Origin: Tetraselmis striata
Taxonomy: Eukaryota > Chlorophyta > Chlorodendrophyceae > Chlorodendrales > Chlorodendraceae
DNA length: 64,000 bases
Direction of reading: 5' to 3'
NCBI GenBank assembly: GCA_006384855.1
Contig: VCJN01000893.1
Location: 1 to 64,000, forward strand
The notes under the pieces were generated by a model. The model was not told where the DNA came from and searched no databases. It saw only the letters and a program-made list of their open reading frames with translations. Shown piece by piece: positions 32,818 through 46,100 of the stretch. Within the stretch, counting starts at the first letter, position 1, and each line of letters opens with the position of its first letter. A program made the position numbers and the translations under genes.

Positions 32818-35800
32818 ATGGCAAGCACCAGCTGCTGCTGGCGTGCCGCCGCCGCTCGCTTGTCCTGCGCCGCTACGCTGCGGCAGGTCGCTTCACGGCC
32901 GGAGGCTATCGTCCCCCTCGTCACACCGCTGGTGAGTGTTCAGTCAAGTGTAAAGTGGTGGGCGACGTGGGGGCAGCCGTCCCTGGCAGCGGTCCAGAGT
33001 GGCTGGCCGTGCGAGCGCCGTGCCTTCCACGGCTGCCCCCCCGGCTTCGCAGAGCTGCAGGAGGAGCTGTCCAGAGCCTCGACAGCTCAGGCAGTGGAGG
33101 GCACCGTCGAAGCTCACCTCACTGGAAAGGGCGGCGAGGGTCTCACAGCCGCGCAGGTCGGCTTTGCCAACCCCCGCGTGGCCTGTGCGGTGCCAGAGCG
33201 GTTATGCGCACACTGCAAATATGACCCTACCCTGTACCTGCCAGCGGGCAATTTTATACGAAACAAAAATACTGAAGCGGAACTATGGCGAATTATCTTA
33301 CCGGTTGCATTCAAGCCCAATTCAAGACTTATATGATACGGGGTCTTATGGGTCCGTCGGCACCCGTGGTGGTGCTTCTCGCTGCCCTGGGAGTGGGCAG
33401 CCAGTTGGGGATACTGAGGTACTCAGTGGGCTGAGTGGAGCTGCGCCTGCGTGCTGCGCCTCAGGCAGCGGCGGTGCTGCAGCGGTTGGCGCAGCTGCCT
33501 GCCGGCGCGGGGGAGCGGGTGGACCCTTCCGCCCCTTTTGTGGCGTCCGTGCTGCAGCGCCTCCGGCGTGCAGGCCCCCGGGAGCTGACGTCCCGCGAGC
33601 GGGCGGCCGTGGTGGCGTCGCTGGCGCAGCTTCAGTCCGGCAGCGGGGGCATCGGCATGCTGCTGGAGGCACTGGTCTCGCATGCGCTCGGCAGCGGCTT
33701 GCGGGGACAGGACAACGCGGGCCCCTGGGCACAGGGCGGCTTGGCTACCGAGCTCACTGCCCTGCTGACGGTGCGTGCCACCCCACTCTCCCGGGGCAGG
33801 CGACCACTGCTCTGACCACCGGCATCTATTCCTCACCGCCGGCGCGTGGCTGTCCCCGCCGCAGGCGCACGCGCAGCTCAATCACCGCCCTCGCACGGAG
33901 CTCCTGCAGCACGCCAACGCACTACTGCTCAGCGGGGCGGCCACCTGCGTGGGGGGCGACCCTGGCCCCGAGCTGCGCTCCCTCGCGGAGTCCGCCGCGG
34001 CGCTAGGGGGCAGCATTGGTCCGGAGCTGCTGGAAGCCTTGGCCGCGGCGGGCGCGCATGCGGAGCTGGGCCCGGGGCCGGAGCCAGACCAGCGCGCAGG
34101 CCTGCTGTGGGAAGCCGCCTCGCTTGCCGCCGAGGCGCCGCGGGCGTTTGCCGCGCTGCTGCAGCCGCTGAAGTTCCAGCTGGCGCGGCTGCGGGCAGAG
34201 GGGCTCCAAGCCGTGGGCCGCGCGCCGCTGGCATTGCCCCCGTCCGACGATGTGCTGCTGCGGGCGCTTGAGGCCGACATGGGCGGCATCAAGGGGGACC
34301 TCAGTGCGCCCGCGCTGTGCGACGCCGCGTGGGCATTTGCCACCCTGGAGGGTGGGCGCCGGCCAGCGCTCTTTGACTTGCTGGGACGAGAGTTGCTGGC
34401 GCGGCCGGGCGCGCTGCCCTCCCTTAGCAACGGCAGTCTGGTCAGGCTGTTGTGGGCTTTTGGCCAGGTGCTGCCTCCGCACTGCGGCATTGTCCCCCCC
34501 CCCCCCCACACACACACACACACACCCTCGCCCGCAGACAAGGTCTTGTTTGTTATGCTGGCACCCCGTTGCCTGAGCCATTTTGTTCCTCTCTGCGCAG
34601 GCCCGCCACCCCGCACACGATCTCTTCACCGCGGCGGTTCCCGAGCTCCTGAAGCGCAAGCTGTCGCTGTCCGCCCTCGCGGAGGTGCTCTGGGCATATG
34701 CGCGGGTGGGGCACCGCACGGCGGTGCTGTACAACACGGCGGAGCGCATGCTTGTGCGCAGCGGCGGGAACATCAGTGCGCATGCGCTGGCCGCCATGGT
34801 GTGGGGCTTCGGCCACAGCGGCTTCTGGTCGCCCCCGGTCCTGCACTTGGCGCAGCAGCAGGTGCAGCGGCGGCTGCCAGAGTTCCAGCCATGCGACTTG
34901 GCACAGGTCCGACCCCCCCCCCCCCCCTTCCCCCCCCTTTCCCCCCCTGGGACTCTCGCCTAATCTGCCTTTTCCCCTCACTAGAATACACATACACATG
35001 TTGCCGATGCGCCAACAGGGACATCTGTGGAATGGTGTACAGTGCCGGTAGTGGTATAAGCATCAGCGCAACAGCACTAACCTGCGGCGCGCGGTCGGAC
35101 GCAATGCTTTGTATTATTTATGGAGTGGTATATAGCTTAACGATGCTCGCTGCGCGCGCGATGCAACTGCTTGAACTACTGTACATGCGCGCGAAGCTAT
35201 ATGATCCACCGCGGGCGTAGCGACTATAGTGTACTCGCGCGTGGTAGCCAGCATCGTCGTAATACACCCCTCCACATAAGTCCGGGTTCTGCATTTTCGA
35301 TCGCAAAGCGCATGCATGGCGAGGGTAACGCCGGCTGCATGTGCATACATGCTAACTACAGTGGGAATAGTTCGGGCGAACGCCTATTGTGCGCTTTATA
35401 CCCACCCGCGCGACAACACGACCATTTGTGGGCGCCCTTTAAAGAACGAGAAATCGGTGCATGACGAGTTGGCGCCGGAAAATTGTGGGTGGCGCCAACC
35501 GTCGAAACCCATGGAAATAGCGGCACTCGTCGCACCAAACTCGGTGAATACGGCCCTTGGCATAAAGTTGCACACACCGTGCGTGTAGGCCACTGAAAGC
35601 ATGTCGCTATAGGCACGACGTGACACCCCAACGACAAGTTGGCCACTGTGGGGAGCAGTTTTGGGGTGAAAATGCTGCTGTTTCTGTGGCGAACGCACGT
35701 AGGAGAGGCGCTCGATGGCCCCCTTGGCGTAGGGCGATGCTCTACTATGGGGGCGCGTGGTGGAATACCAGTTGCACCGTTTCGTGGGCGGGGTGGCGCG

Positions 35801-37810
35801 GTAGGGGCGTGGACTTTAATTAATATGAAATTCCTTGAAAAATGCTGTGGAAAATGGCATTTTGGCTGGTAGATGTGTGTATCGCTAGGAGGCGGCACAT
35901 GCCAAGTGTTGATGGTTCCTGGTCATCCACACACATAACTCTCTCGCACAGCCGGGTATGGGGCTTAGACACGCACTTGGCGCAAAGCCACGCGCCCGAC
36001 ATGGGTGGGCACATGAGGCAGTGAGGGGCAACTTGGATGATCATCTTTGGGGATTTTTTGCGGGGCCCCCAAAAAGTCATTTTTTTGATTTTAGAAGATT
36101 GTTTTTGACGCAGATTTGAACGAGCAATCGCGTGATATTTTTAAAACAAATTCCTGAGCAAACCCTGAGAAGTTATAGCGTTTTAAAGCCAAGGGGGTGT
36201 TGCTGAGCGTGGCCGACAATGATGCCATGCCAGTATCGCAACGCGACATGTACTAGCCGCCGCCCACACGGCTGCACCCCAACCAAATGCACCCGAGCCC
36301 CTCGCCAATGTGTTTCCTAACGCGTTCATGGCCATCCCGCCGTTTGGTTGTTTATTCACGCGCGTCGGCGTGTGCGTGATACCGACCCTGGTTTTGGTGC
36401 AGTTGCAGGCGACGCCCATCCACGCACCAAGTGCAGCGTGACACCCTAGTCAAACGTCTTGAAGCTTCGGTTTGAGCCACTCGTCATGCAGGTTTTATAA
36501 AACCCTCTGAGATTCCAGGGTTTCATCTCATATACCCTACGTTCAGGTACCCTAGACTTCTGAAGTCTTGAGACTGCCGAAAAGGGACCCCAAACTTATG
36601 TGCAGGGGTGTAATAATCCCTGGTACGGGTACATGTAGTAGTCGCCGAGGATTATCATTGTAGTCGCTAGTAGTCGCTATCACATTGTACGGATGCATTC
36701 GATATTTATCTTTTTTGTTACAGGGAGAGCATCAAGAGAATGCAAGCAAAGCGAATGCATTTCATATGTGCGGTCCGATACCTCATCTATATCTATATAT
36801 GAGGTAGAAGTGGTTTCACTGGCTGAAATGGTTTCGGAGTCAAGTCGCTGCGCTGAAATCGTGCTGCAGTAAGCGCTGCTTCCCTCCGATTTACGCCTCA
36901 TCGAGCATTCGACGCCGTGCGCTGATTTCTTCGTTGTTTTGCTGCGCGGTGTCCACCACAGATGTGTTCCGGCTTCGCCGCCACGCGTTGCGACGCGCCT
37001 ATCCTGCTAAAGATAGCAGAGGAGAGCCTGCTGCACCAGCGGCTGCTGCTGCCCACGCAGCGTCTGGGCCCAGCTGACACCGTCGACGCGCTCGTCGCCT
37101 TCGCCACGATGTACCGCGACCGGCCGCAGCTCGTCAGCTACCTGCGCGAGCAGGCGCTGCTGCATGCGCGGGAATACGCGCCGCCGCAGCGCGTGGACGC
37201 CATCTGGGCTCTCGCGGTTCTAGGCGCACTCGATTCCGGCAGCATGCGCCTGCTTGCTCAGGGCCTTCCGAGCGGGGCACCCGGCGACCCGGCGCTGCCG
37301 GACGGCTTCGAGCGGCTGCATCTCGCCGAGGCGGCCGCGAAGGATCAGCGAGGAGTCGCGTCGACTCGAGGAGTGCTGCCGAATGGGTTGCGCACGCTGG
37401 CGCGGCGGCGCTGGATCGCGTCCGCCGCCCTGTCGGACGGTTTTCAGCAACAGGTGGTGGGGGCACTGGGCCGGCTCGGGCTCCGGTGCCACACAAACCA
37501 TCGCACCTCAGACGGCACGCTGCTGGTTGAGATTCTCGCCGAAGACCCCTCCAGTGGCCGGCAATGGGGGTTTAAGCTCAACCGCCGCCGTGACTATGCG
37601 CGCAGCCGCGCTCGAGCCGCCACTGCCCCCGGGGGTGGCGCCTCTCCCGTGGAGCTGGGCGGCGCCCGTCTGCTCACGCGGCTGCTGGAGAGCCGCTTGG
37701 AGTGCGGCGTCATTGTTGTGCCGTTCTTTGAGTGGGATGCTGCCAGGGGGCAGGCTGACGCGGAAGAGGAGCTGCTCGCCCGTCTGCTTGTGGCATCAGG
37801 CAGCCAGTGA
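32818..37810 (+). CDS. OPR/RAP-domain organelle RNA-binding protein
   Basis: Proteins of this class bind organellar RNAs and control their stability, splicing or translation. Supported exons: about 32818-33157 (perhaps split by a 45-nt intron at 32932), 33436-33770, 33865-34467, 34601-34906, 36962-37810; phases close from 33865 onward. The N-terminus MASTSCCWRAAAARLS is transit-like. Helical repeats show the OPR signature: ALCDAAWAFATLE, LVRLLWAFGQ-ARHPAHDLF, ALAEVLWAYARVGH, ALAAMVWGFGHSGF and RVDAIWALAVLG. The C-terminus carries a RAP-like domain: GLRCHTNHRTSDGTLLVEIL, a RQWGFKLN strand, then RLLTRLLE..VIVVPFFEWD, the usual RAP ending. Stop at 37808-37810. Poly-C follows the 34906 donor. Joining of the second and third exons is uncertain. 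Target RNA and organelle cannot be told. Confidence 0.83.
33338..33372 (+). mobile_element. Small TIR element, right-end fragment
   Basis: ACGGGGTCTTATGGGTCCGTCGGCACCCGTGG matches the right terminus of the family. It lies in an intron of the OPR/RAP gene. Confidence 0.6.
35396..36419 (-). pseudogene. Relic coding fragments in an intron, opposite strand
   Basis: Three minus-strand frames in order look like remnants of one protein: 36419-36183 (GVACNCTKTRVGITHTPTRV, GAFGWGAAVWAAAS), 36080-35820 (a Cys/His cluster HCLMCPPMSGAWLCAKC..HTRLC) and 35698-35396 (YTHGVCNFMPRAVFTEFG, AAISMGFDGWRHPQFSG). The Cys/His spacing resembles zinc knuckles at transposase ends. They lie in the 2.06-kb intron 34907-36961 of the OPR/RAP gene. 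Family not recognised. Confidence 0.4.
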
Positions 37811-39352
37811 TTGTCTGAATGATACTCCGCGGACAAAATGTACCACATTTGCCATATCAACGCGACATTCAAAACATCGCGACCGAGAGCATATCATGCT
37901 GCGTCAGACCCGTACATCGTTGCTACATGCTAGTGAGTCAGGAAAACTAATAGCATGCAAACAAGCCGTTGCCGGCTGGATGCCATCTCTGCGAAGAGGC
38001 CGCCTTAAAGGCTAGATGTAGTTAAACATACATCAGGTAAGCATTTTGTCACGCACTGAAAGTTATCATTAACTGCAGGTACTTGGACATGTCGATAAAA
38101 GTAGCGCAGTTTGCCAGCAGATGGTGCCGCGCTCTGGTATTTCAAAACTTGAGGGCTACGGCAGGTTTGGACAGCAATAATGAAGTTCTGTAAGCCCCGA
38201 ACTGGCGGTAAATCGGAACTGCCGGCAACAGTGTGTAGCGGCGGCTGCATGAAGTGACGTCATAGATTGCGGAGCTGCGCTGCAGGCTATCATGCCCGCA
38301 TTCCAGGCTCCAAGGCGCATTATAAGCCTGCAGACCACTGTACCAGATTCTTGAAACTGCAGCAGTCCAGGCCTCTAGGCTCATTTCCAGGAAAATGCAT
38401 GTGGAATTCTAGTACCAAGTGCGCACCAAGGTACGCTGATATAACTTACGGCTAGGGACACGTAGCCATGCGCAATTGCATTCAAGCTCCGCCTTACATC
38501 AAAGTGGATGCGAAAAATCTCTCATGCTTGCGCATGCAACGGATACAGCACTATTTTGGTTCTTTATTGCCATGGCTTTGCTCCCAGCGAAATCGATACA
38601 GCTGGAAGCATGGACGGGCTGGTTTCAATGCCGCCCTGCACGCATGCAAGGTGGATAGTTCATATACCACGCAAATGATGATGTGTTATGAGTATAATCA
38701 TGGCGGCAAGTGGTGACCAATGGCTATAGAGGCGCACGTACGATGGCGCACTGCGTATGATTTTGTATCGTCATATCGACACATGCATTGCTATGCCATA
38801 AATGAATATCACGACGGCGACTGGAGGCAACGCGGCTGCGGCAGCAAGGCAAATAAATCGGGTATAACTCGCCATCAGCACAGCATATTTTCCCAGAGCC
38901 GTACTCATATTCAGAAGCCGCAACACCGCCGTTTTCGCCCTCAGGAACATGCATGCGCGCCAACGCGTGCATCACCTCGATGCAACCATGTATGGCCATG
39001 TCGATTGAATTCGCGTAACCCTGGTTTCTGAGGAAGGGTGTAATCCGCGCCATCCGCCGGTGCTGCGCGTGCACGCTGCTGATTAAACGATGATGTGCTG
39101 ACGATATGATATTATATATCATATATATGCTATCACAAGGCACCGCGCGCCGCTGCCACCGCCGCTGATCTGATGATATGCGCGAAGTTTGTCCCGTAGT
39201 ATGTTCACTGCGTGATGCGTGAGCATCTTCTCCCGTTTATGTCACAAAATGATGCGCTGGCTACCTGCTGATACACGTATATGCTCATGCTCATGCTCGT
39301 GCTCAGCAGCAGTCCAGCGCCACAGGGCGCTCGTGCGGCGGCGATAGAGAGG

Positions 39353-39411
<59 letters not shown>

Positions 39412-40125
39412 CACATCGAGCTGTAGGCGGCGATAGTATCATTTTCAGCGCATATAGCGCTGTATCGTCGTCCGCGCGATATGATGCGGCGCGTGGCGCA
39501 ACATGTGCTACTCGCTCGTACGACATCCGAACCAAAGGTTGCCACGGTACGGGTAAGGACTGTATCAAAAATAATATAGGGACAAAAATAATAATATATA
39601 TGGACAAAATGAAGATTTTCCTTTGCATTCTTCTTTATAGCAGCGACTCGAGTGGTCGCTGCTGGCGCAGCGCCAGTATAAAATTTTAGGGGCGGTGCCA
39701 CTATCTCCGGAGAATCATCGGAGATCGGAGGCACCCCGACGAAAATGTAGCGACTATACTGGTGAAAAGACAGCGCAGCAGAGCAGATGACGTGGGGGCG
39801 GGTCGTCGTCGCGGGACCCTTAGTCGCTACCTGGTGCTGTCATCCGCCGGTGCAGATGACGCTCAGCTGCTTGACAGACTGGCGCGCACACTCTCAACTG
39901 CGTCTGCCTCTGGACCTGGCGGATAGGTACCAGTCGCCGGGGGACGAAGTCTGTGAGCTTCCTGCTGCGACGCTCCTGGTAGCCGCCCTGAGCCCTACGT
40001 GTCGAACTAACTCGATCATTGGCGAGGGGAGCGCATTTGTGGCGCCCCACGTGACGGAGCGCTTCGCTGCTTCGAGAGAGAGCCATCGCGCCTCATCCCA
40101 GTGGGTGGTTGCAGCGCACTGCAGT
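37811..40125. other. Intergenic region between the OPR/RAP and F-box/kelch genes
   Basis: No gene recognised. It contains a GT/GA microsatellite at about 39353-39409 and several TAGCGACTA-type words near 39.65-39.83 kb. Confidence 0.45.
39353..39409. repeat. (GT)n(GA)n microsatellite
   Basis: A short GT run passes into about 24 GA units. Confidence 0.95.
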
Positions 40126-43100
40126 ATGGAGGCAGCCGCCGCGGGTCAACAGACCTCGCCCCGGTCGCTGCTGGTGGAGGCGACGGAGGCGCACGACGCG
40201 CTGGTGGGCCTCCTGCCGGCGCCCGCCCTAGCGGCGCTTGCCTGCACCTGCCGCGACCTCCGCCACGCCGCCGCCCACAGCCCCGCGGCCGCCGCGCGCT
40301 GGCGGGGCCTGGCGGAGGAGGCGCTGGGCCGCTCCGTCGCCGCGATGCACGAGGCCCTGCTTCGTCATGCCGGGAAGGAGGGCGCCGCCGGTGCGCCGCC
40401 GGACGGCGGTGTCGCGTCGGCGAAGGCAAACAACCCCTTCGCCGCCCGAGCTGCCTTCTGGCGCTCGTTGTGCCGCTCGGCGGCCATCTGCGAGGAGCTC
40501 CACTGGAGCGACACGGGAGCGGCGAGGCTATGGAGCTGCGTGGATACCCCCAGGCGCGTCATGGGGAGCAGGGCGGGCGGAGGGGTTGGTCCCGGGGTTG
40601 CGCTTTAACCCCCCTCCCCTTTCCCTCTCAAGTGCAGATCAGCTCAGCCGAACGCCATCGAAAATGAGCAGATGAACCCTATAGTCGGTTCAAAGACTTG
40701 ATGTGCCTTGTGACAAGCAGCCGGTACACAAGGCCTTTGCTGGGACATAAGCGAGAGACAAGTCGCAGATAGATAAGGCGTATCTCTTGGGCGTGTTCAG
40801 GTAGCCTTGCACATATATCTCTGCCTAAGCCTTCTGCGTGAGAGCAAAGACGACTCCGGTAGAGCTTCCGGTACCGCTCATATGAGATAAGTGAAATCGG
40901 ATGAGCCTTATCGAAATAGGCGATACATATTCAGATAAGCGCCGCCATGGTTGCTGCCACCTCGTAAGCCTCCACGCCATCACCTCCCTGGGGACACCGC
41001 TCCTCCTCTGCTCGATTTCTCCTACCCCCCCCCCCCCCCCCCCCCCGCCCCGCCGGTGCCATTCAATTGTTTTCGCCCTCTCCTCACCTCCTGGGTCACG
41101 GAAGCGGAGCCTAGGTGTGCTCTCCCGACTCACTCCGTACCCATTCAGTCGTTGCGTGAAACTGGTTACCTGGGCAAAGTGGCGGCTTGATTCTGTCCTG
41201 GGGTACTCAGCCTTAATTTCTTTGGCTTGTTCGAGCGCTGAGTAACCCGCCGCTTATCAATAGACTACTAAATGCATTGGGGACTTTACGGGCACCGGCG
41301 CGGAAATAACAACAACGTGGATGAGAGCCTGCCCTGTCTGTCAGGGATCAAATATTGATTCAACTAAAATGGAACCGCAGGAAACGTTGTTGTAGGCTGC
41401 ATGCAAGCCCAAGTTGAGGCTTGTAATATACGGGTTATTATGTGTGTCCACATCCCTATGATGACGACTATGAGCGTATATAAGAATATGTATTAGAGAG
41501 GGAGAGAGAGAGAGAGAGAGAGAGGGTGGGAGGGAGGGAGATCTTTATGGAGCTGTAGGTGGTTGGAGGGCATCCCGGCTGGGTAAACAGCTAAGCCCTT
41601 ATAATACATGTATGTACATATTCGATTATGTGTAACTTCACATGTTATTGCCGAGTGATTTCTTTGCTTGAAATGTGCTCTCAGGAGGGAGACCCACGCG
41701 CAAGTGTCGTCTTCGTCGGGAGGGGAGGAGGGCGGGGAAGGGGCGGCGCAGTGCGACCCGGAGGCGGGGCCAAGCTCGGAGGCGGAGGCGGACGCGTGGC
41801 AGCAGCAGCAGAAGCAGCGGCGGCAGCTGAGAGCCCGGCTGGCGCGGTCGGGGCACACCTCGACGCTACTGGACGAGATGGGCCTCCTGGTGGTTGTGGG
41901 CGGCCTCATGGACGACGAGGGCGAGGAGGCAGAGTCGGCGCACGGCGAGAACGGGAACACACCCATCAGCGTCCTCATTGTCGGTGAGCCCCTCCCTCCT
42001 CCCCAACACAAGCACCCTGCCTATGCCCTCCCGTGTCATCCCTAAGCCGCTGGGGATATTCTGACGTTATGCCCCTTCCCCAATTCCCCAAAAGGCGTCT
42101 CTCGAATGAGTCACGGGAAACTCCGCCACTGGCCTCAAATGAGCCTTTTGGAATGTCCCTCGGTGTTTTGCTTGATGACTTTAGCGGAGCTGGCTCCTAA
42201 ATTGGGCGGTCCCTAATGGGGTTGCGGCTCCAGTACGGCCCATTTCTAGCCCCGGAGTGGTGGTGGGGGGACAACGGCAGTATACTATGAAAGACGGCAC
42301 TCTACACACCTCCACAAAATGATTTACACAAATAATTAACACCTGTAACACCTGAGGCGGCAGTCGCCACTTCACCGATGATCAGTACTAAGATTCAGTA
42401 GTACGAATTCATTTATATACCACTCCACAAATATCAAGCGCACTCGCGCGACATTGATTGGCCCCTCACCACCCCTTTCCCCTTGTCGTTGCCCCTTACG
42501 CCGTCTCCCCCCCCCTCCCCTCCCACCTGGCGCCCAGGGCTTCCCTCTATGCAGGTTAGCGCCCCAGTGGTGGAGGGCCCCAACCCGGCGCCCCCTGCGC
42601 GCTACCGCCACGCCGCCGCCCGCGTCCCCCTCCGCGCCCTCGGGTCCCGCGAGGTCGCAGCCCTCGTGGGCCCCCATGGCAGCGCCGACGACCTCGCCAG
42701 CGGCGCCGTCGTGGCGCTGCACGGCGGCTACCACGGCAGCACCGTCTACGGGGGCCTGCTCCTGCTGTGGGTCGGCCCCGGTGGCGCGCGTGTGCGCTGG
42801 GCCGAGGCAGAGACCCTCGGCGACCCGCCGCCCGCGTGCTTCCACCACACAGTGATCCCGCTGCGCCGCTCGCCGGTGCTGCTGCTTGTCGGCGGCGAGA
42901 CGAGGGACGCACACCTGCCCGGGGGCGTCGTGTACAGCCTATGGCTGCCCACCATGACATGGGAGTCGAAGCCCACGCTCCCCGCGCCAGGGCAGGACGA
43001 TGAGGGCGAGGACGGGGTGCGGCGCGCTACCCCCCCCCCCCCCCCCCCCCCCCGCCCCCGAGCCACCTCCCATCCTATGCTCGCTCCCGCCTTTCATATC

Positions 43101-46100
43101 AGTTGCACTTGGGTACGGAGTTGAAGTCCTATTAGCCATCGTGATTCGTTCAGATGTACCAGTATAGAAAAGGCTGGAATTGCCACCGTCCACATCATGC
43201 ATTTTTGTGGTTTGATACTTCTAAACAACCAGGCTATGAAATCGGATGACGACTTTTTCCATAAAATTCACTCCCACCTTATGAAATTGAATTCTATTAA
43301 AATTCCGATCGAAAAAGTAAAACAGCTGAAAAATCCCATTGCAATTGAAATTGAAATTCATTACAACGAATATTCCAGAGCGAATCACTCCAAGCTGTCT
43401 CACGGATTGGCTGCACGACCCCGCATATGGTCGGCCGTAGCCCGCAGCATGCAGCCCTTTGAAGGCCAGATCCTCGCAGTCCTACTGACAACGGTCCATC
43501 TCGCGGATAAGCTCACAGCATGTGCCGCACGAGAGCCGTCAACGCACAGGCTGGTTGTTTAACTCCTGCTCCGAAACCATTGCTTTGGATTCCCTGCTCG
43601 CGTGCTTGTCGCGCCCTTGTATGCTCTCCGATGGCGGACAAGCCTGCCTGGGGATGGAAATTTCCCTGGCTATGCCTGGGAGGCAAGCTGAATAATGCAC
43701 AGGTGCTGTCCGCACAGCAGTGAAATTAAGTCATGTAGGAACACACACGACAACTCCCGAATATGCTTAGATCTATCTTGCGTAGTTATAAATGGCAGCG
43801 GAATGACTCTTATAATCAATCGAGTCGTGTTGTCTGAGGGCAGGATAAGGACGGTGACTGTGGTTAGCACCGCGCCGAGTCATCCAATAGCGCTCGGAGC
43901 AATGCACTCTACTTTGTCATTGCGTCCACCTCTGCATATCTGCGCCCCTCGGCTCCGCCTCGTTACTGACCCCGCGCCACCCCCCTTATGCTGTGCCCCC
44001 CCACTTGCAGGCCAGCCCAGTCCCAGGGCCGCTGTGGCTGCACGTGGCGGCGCTGCGCCCCGACAGCCCGGGCTGGCCGGAGGAGGTGGTGGTGCTGTGT
44101 GGCGTGACTCCCGGCGGCCTGGGCAGCACCGCCCCGAGGGTGCTGGACACCGAGGCCATGAAGTGGCGCTGGGGCCCGCCGCACCCGCCGGCGCAGATGG
44201 CCCATGGCGACCCCTGGGATGGCCCTGCGCAGGTGCCCCCCTAAACCCCCCTGTCCCTCTGCCGCATTCCTCTTGTGCTGTTATCAGGTTGTTGCTGGGA
44301 TCAAACGGCAAAACATTTGCTGAATAATGTGAAATGTGGAAGGCGCTGTATAATCGTTGCAGCTCGATTTATGTGCTGACACGTACTCGCAGCCGATAAC
44401 GCAGATGTTTATGTGGAAAAGTGTATGGGGCAGACGACAAAATGTCACTGTAAAACTTATGTGGATAGGTGTATTGACTCACCGTTATTGACTACTACAG
44501 CCACAGACGAATAATAGTACACGAGAATTGAACAAACTGCTTGGGGGACATGTTTTGCTGAATAATTTGAGATGTGGCAGGCGCTGTGAAATCGTGGCAG
44601 CTCGATTTATGTGCTACTGACACGTACTCGCAGCCGATAGCGCAGATGTTTATGTGGAAAAGTGTATGGGGCAGACGACAAAATGTCACTGTAAAACTTA
44701 TGTGGATAGGTGTATTGACTCACCGTTATTGACTACTACAGCCACAGACGAATAATAGTACACGAGAATTGAACAAACTGCTTGGGGGACATGTTTTGCT
44801 GAATAATTTGAGATGTGGCAGGCGCTGTGAAATCGTGGCAGCTCGATTTATGTGCTACTGACACGTACTCGCAGCCGATAGCGCAGATGTTTATGTGGAA
44901 AAGTGTATGGGGCAGACGACAAAATGACACTGTAAAACTTATGTGGATAGGTGTATTGACTCACTGTTATTGACTACTACAGCCACAGACGAATAACAGT
45001 ACACGAGAATTGAATGAAGTGCTTGGGGGACATGTTTTGCTGAATAATTTGAGATGTGGCAGGCGCTGTGAAATCGTGGCAGCTCGATTTATGTGCTACT
45101 GACACGTACTTGCAGCCGATAGCGCAGATGTTTATGTGGAAAAGTGTATGGGGCAGACGACAAAATGTCACTGTAAAACTTATGTGGATAGGTGTATTGA
45201 CTCACTGTTATTGACTACTACAGCCACAGACGAATAACAGTACACGAGAATTGAACAAACTGCTTGGGGGACATGTTTTGCTGAATAATTTGAGATGTGG
45301 CAGGCGCTGTGAAATCGTGGCAGCTCGATTTATGTGCTACTGACACGTACTCGCAGCCGATAGCGCAGATGTTTATGTGGAAAAGTGTATGGGGCAGACG
45401 ACAAAATGTCACTGTAAAACTTATGTGGATAGGTGTATTGACTCACTGTTATTGACTACTACAGCCACAGACGAATAATAGTACACGAGTCAGAATTGAA
45501 CAAACTGCCTGGTGGACATATTCTCGTTTTCTTCAAATAAATGCAGGCGGAAGGCACGTGGCTGCACGAACGACGAGGCGGCACGGCGCCGGCCTATCCT
45601 ACCTAGTTGCGCAGGTGTGCATTATACTGGTACGCGTATGAATACCGCCGCGGTGCGCGTAAGTACGAGCGCAATAGACTACGATCAGCCGGTATATTCG
45701 AGTACGTGTACTGTATTAGGTACAATAACTTGAAGCACCAAAATGACCAAAGAATAAATGGTGTTGTTCTCGGTATTCCGAATCTTGTCAGAAATATGTA
45801 CGAAATAATTGCTGCAGTCAGCCTCAGAGGTCGCGTGGCAATTAAGCAAATCTACACGTTCATATAACAGACCTTTTATAGTTAAAGATTTCATAGTCTG
45901 AGTGTCGCGCTGCCACATAGCGCCAGATTAGCGCGTCCCAGGCCCGCAGTCTTATTACTCCCGGTTGCATGTCGCAGGAAAGCCGTATGTTATAGCTCGG
46001 CGAACTCCGCAGCAGCATGAAGAGATATCACAGTGCCGCGTTTCTAATGGACCCTTAGTAAGTTTGGGACTCTACGGATATGTAAAACGTGCCGGGTGGC

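Noticed and set aside
34250-34900. Alternative-frame and antisense ORFs over the OPR/RAP exons
   Set aside because: Shadows of the real reading frame, which alone shows the OPR helix signature and closing splice phases.
44495-45412. Four identical 64-residue genes on the minus strand
   Set aside because: They repeat with the 241-bp satellite and lack independent support; identity follows from the DNA repeat.
44313-45520. CRISPR-like array
   Set aside because: Whole 241-bp units are repeated with no variable spacers, in a nuclear intron.
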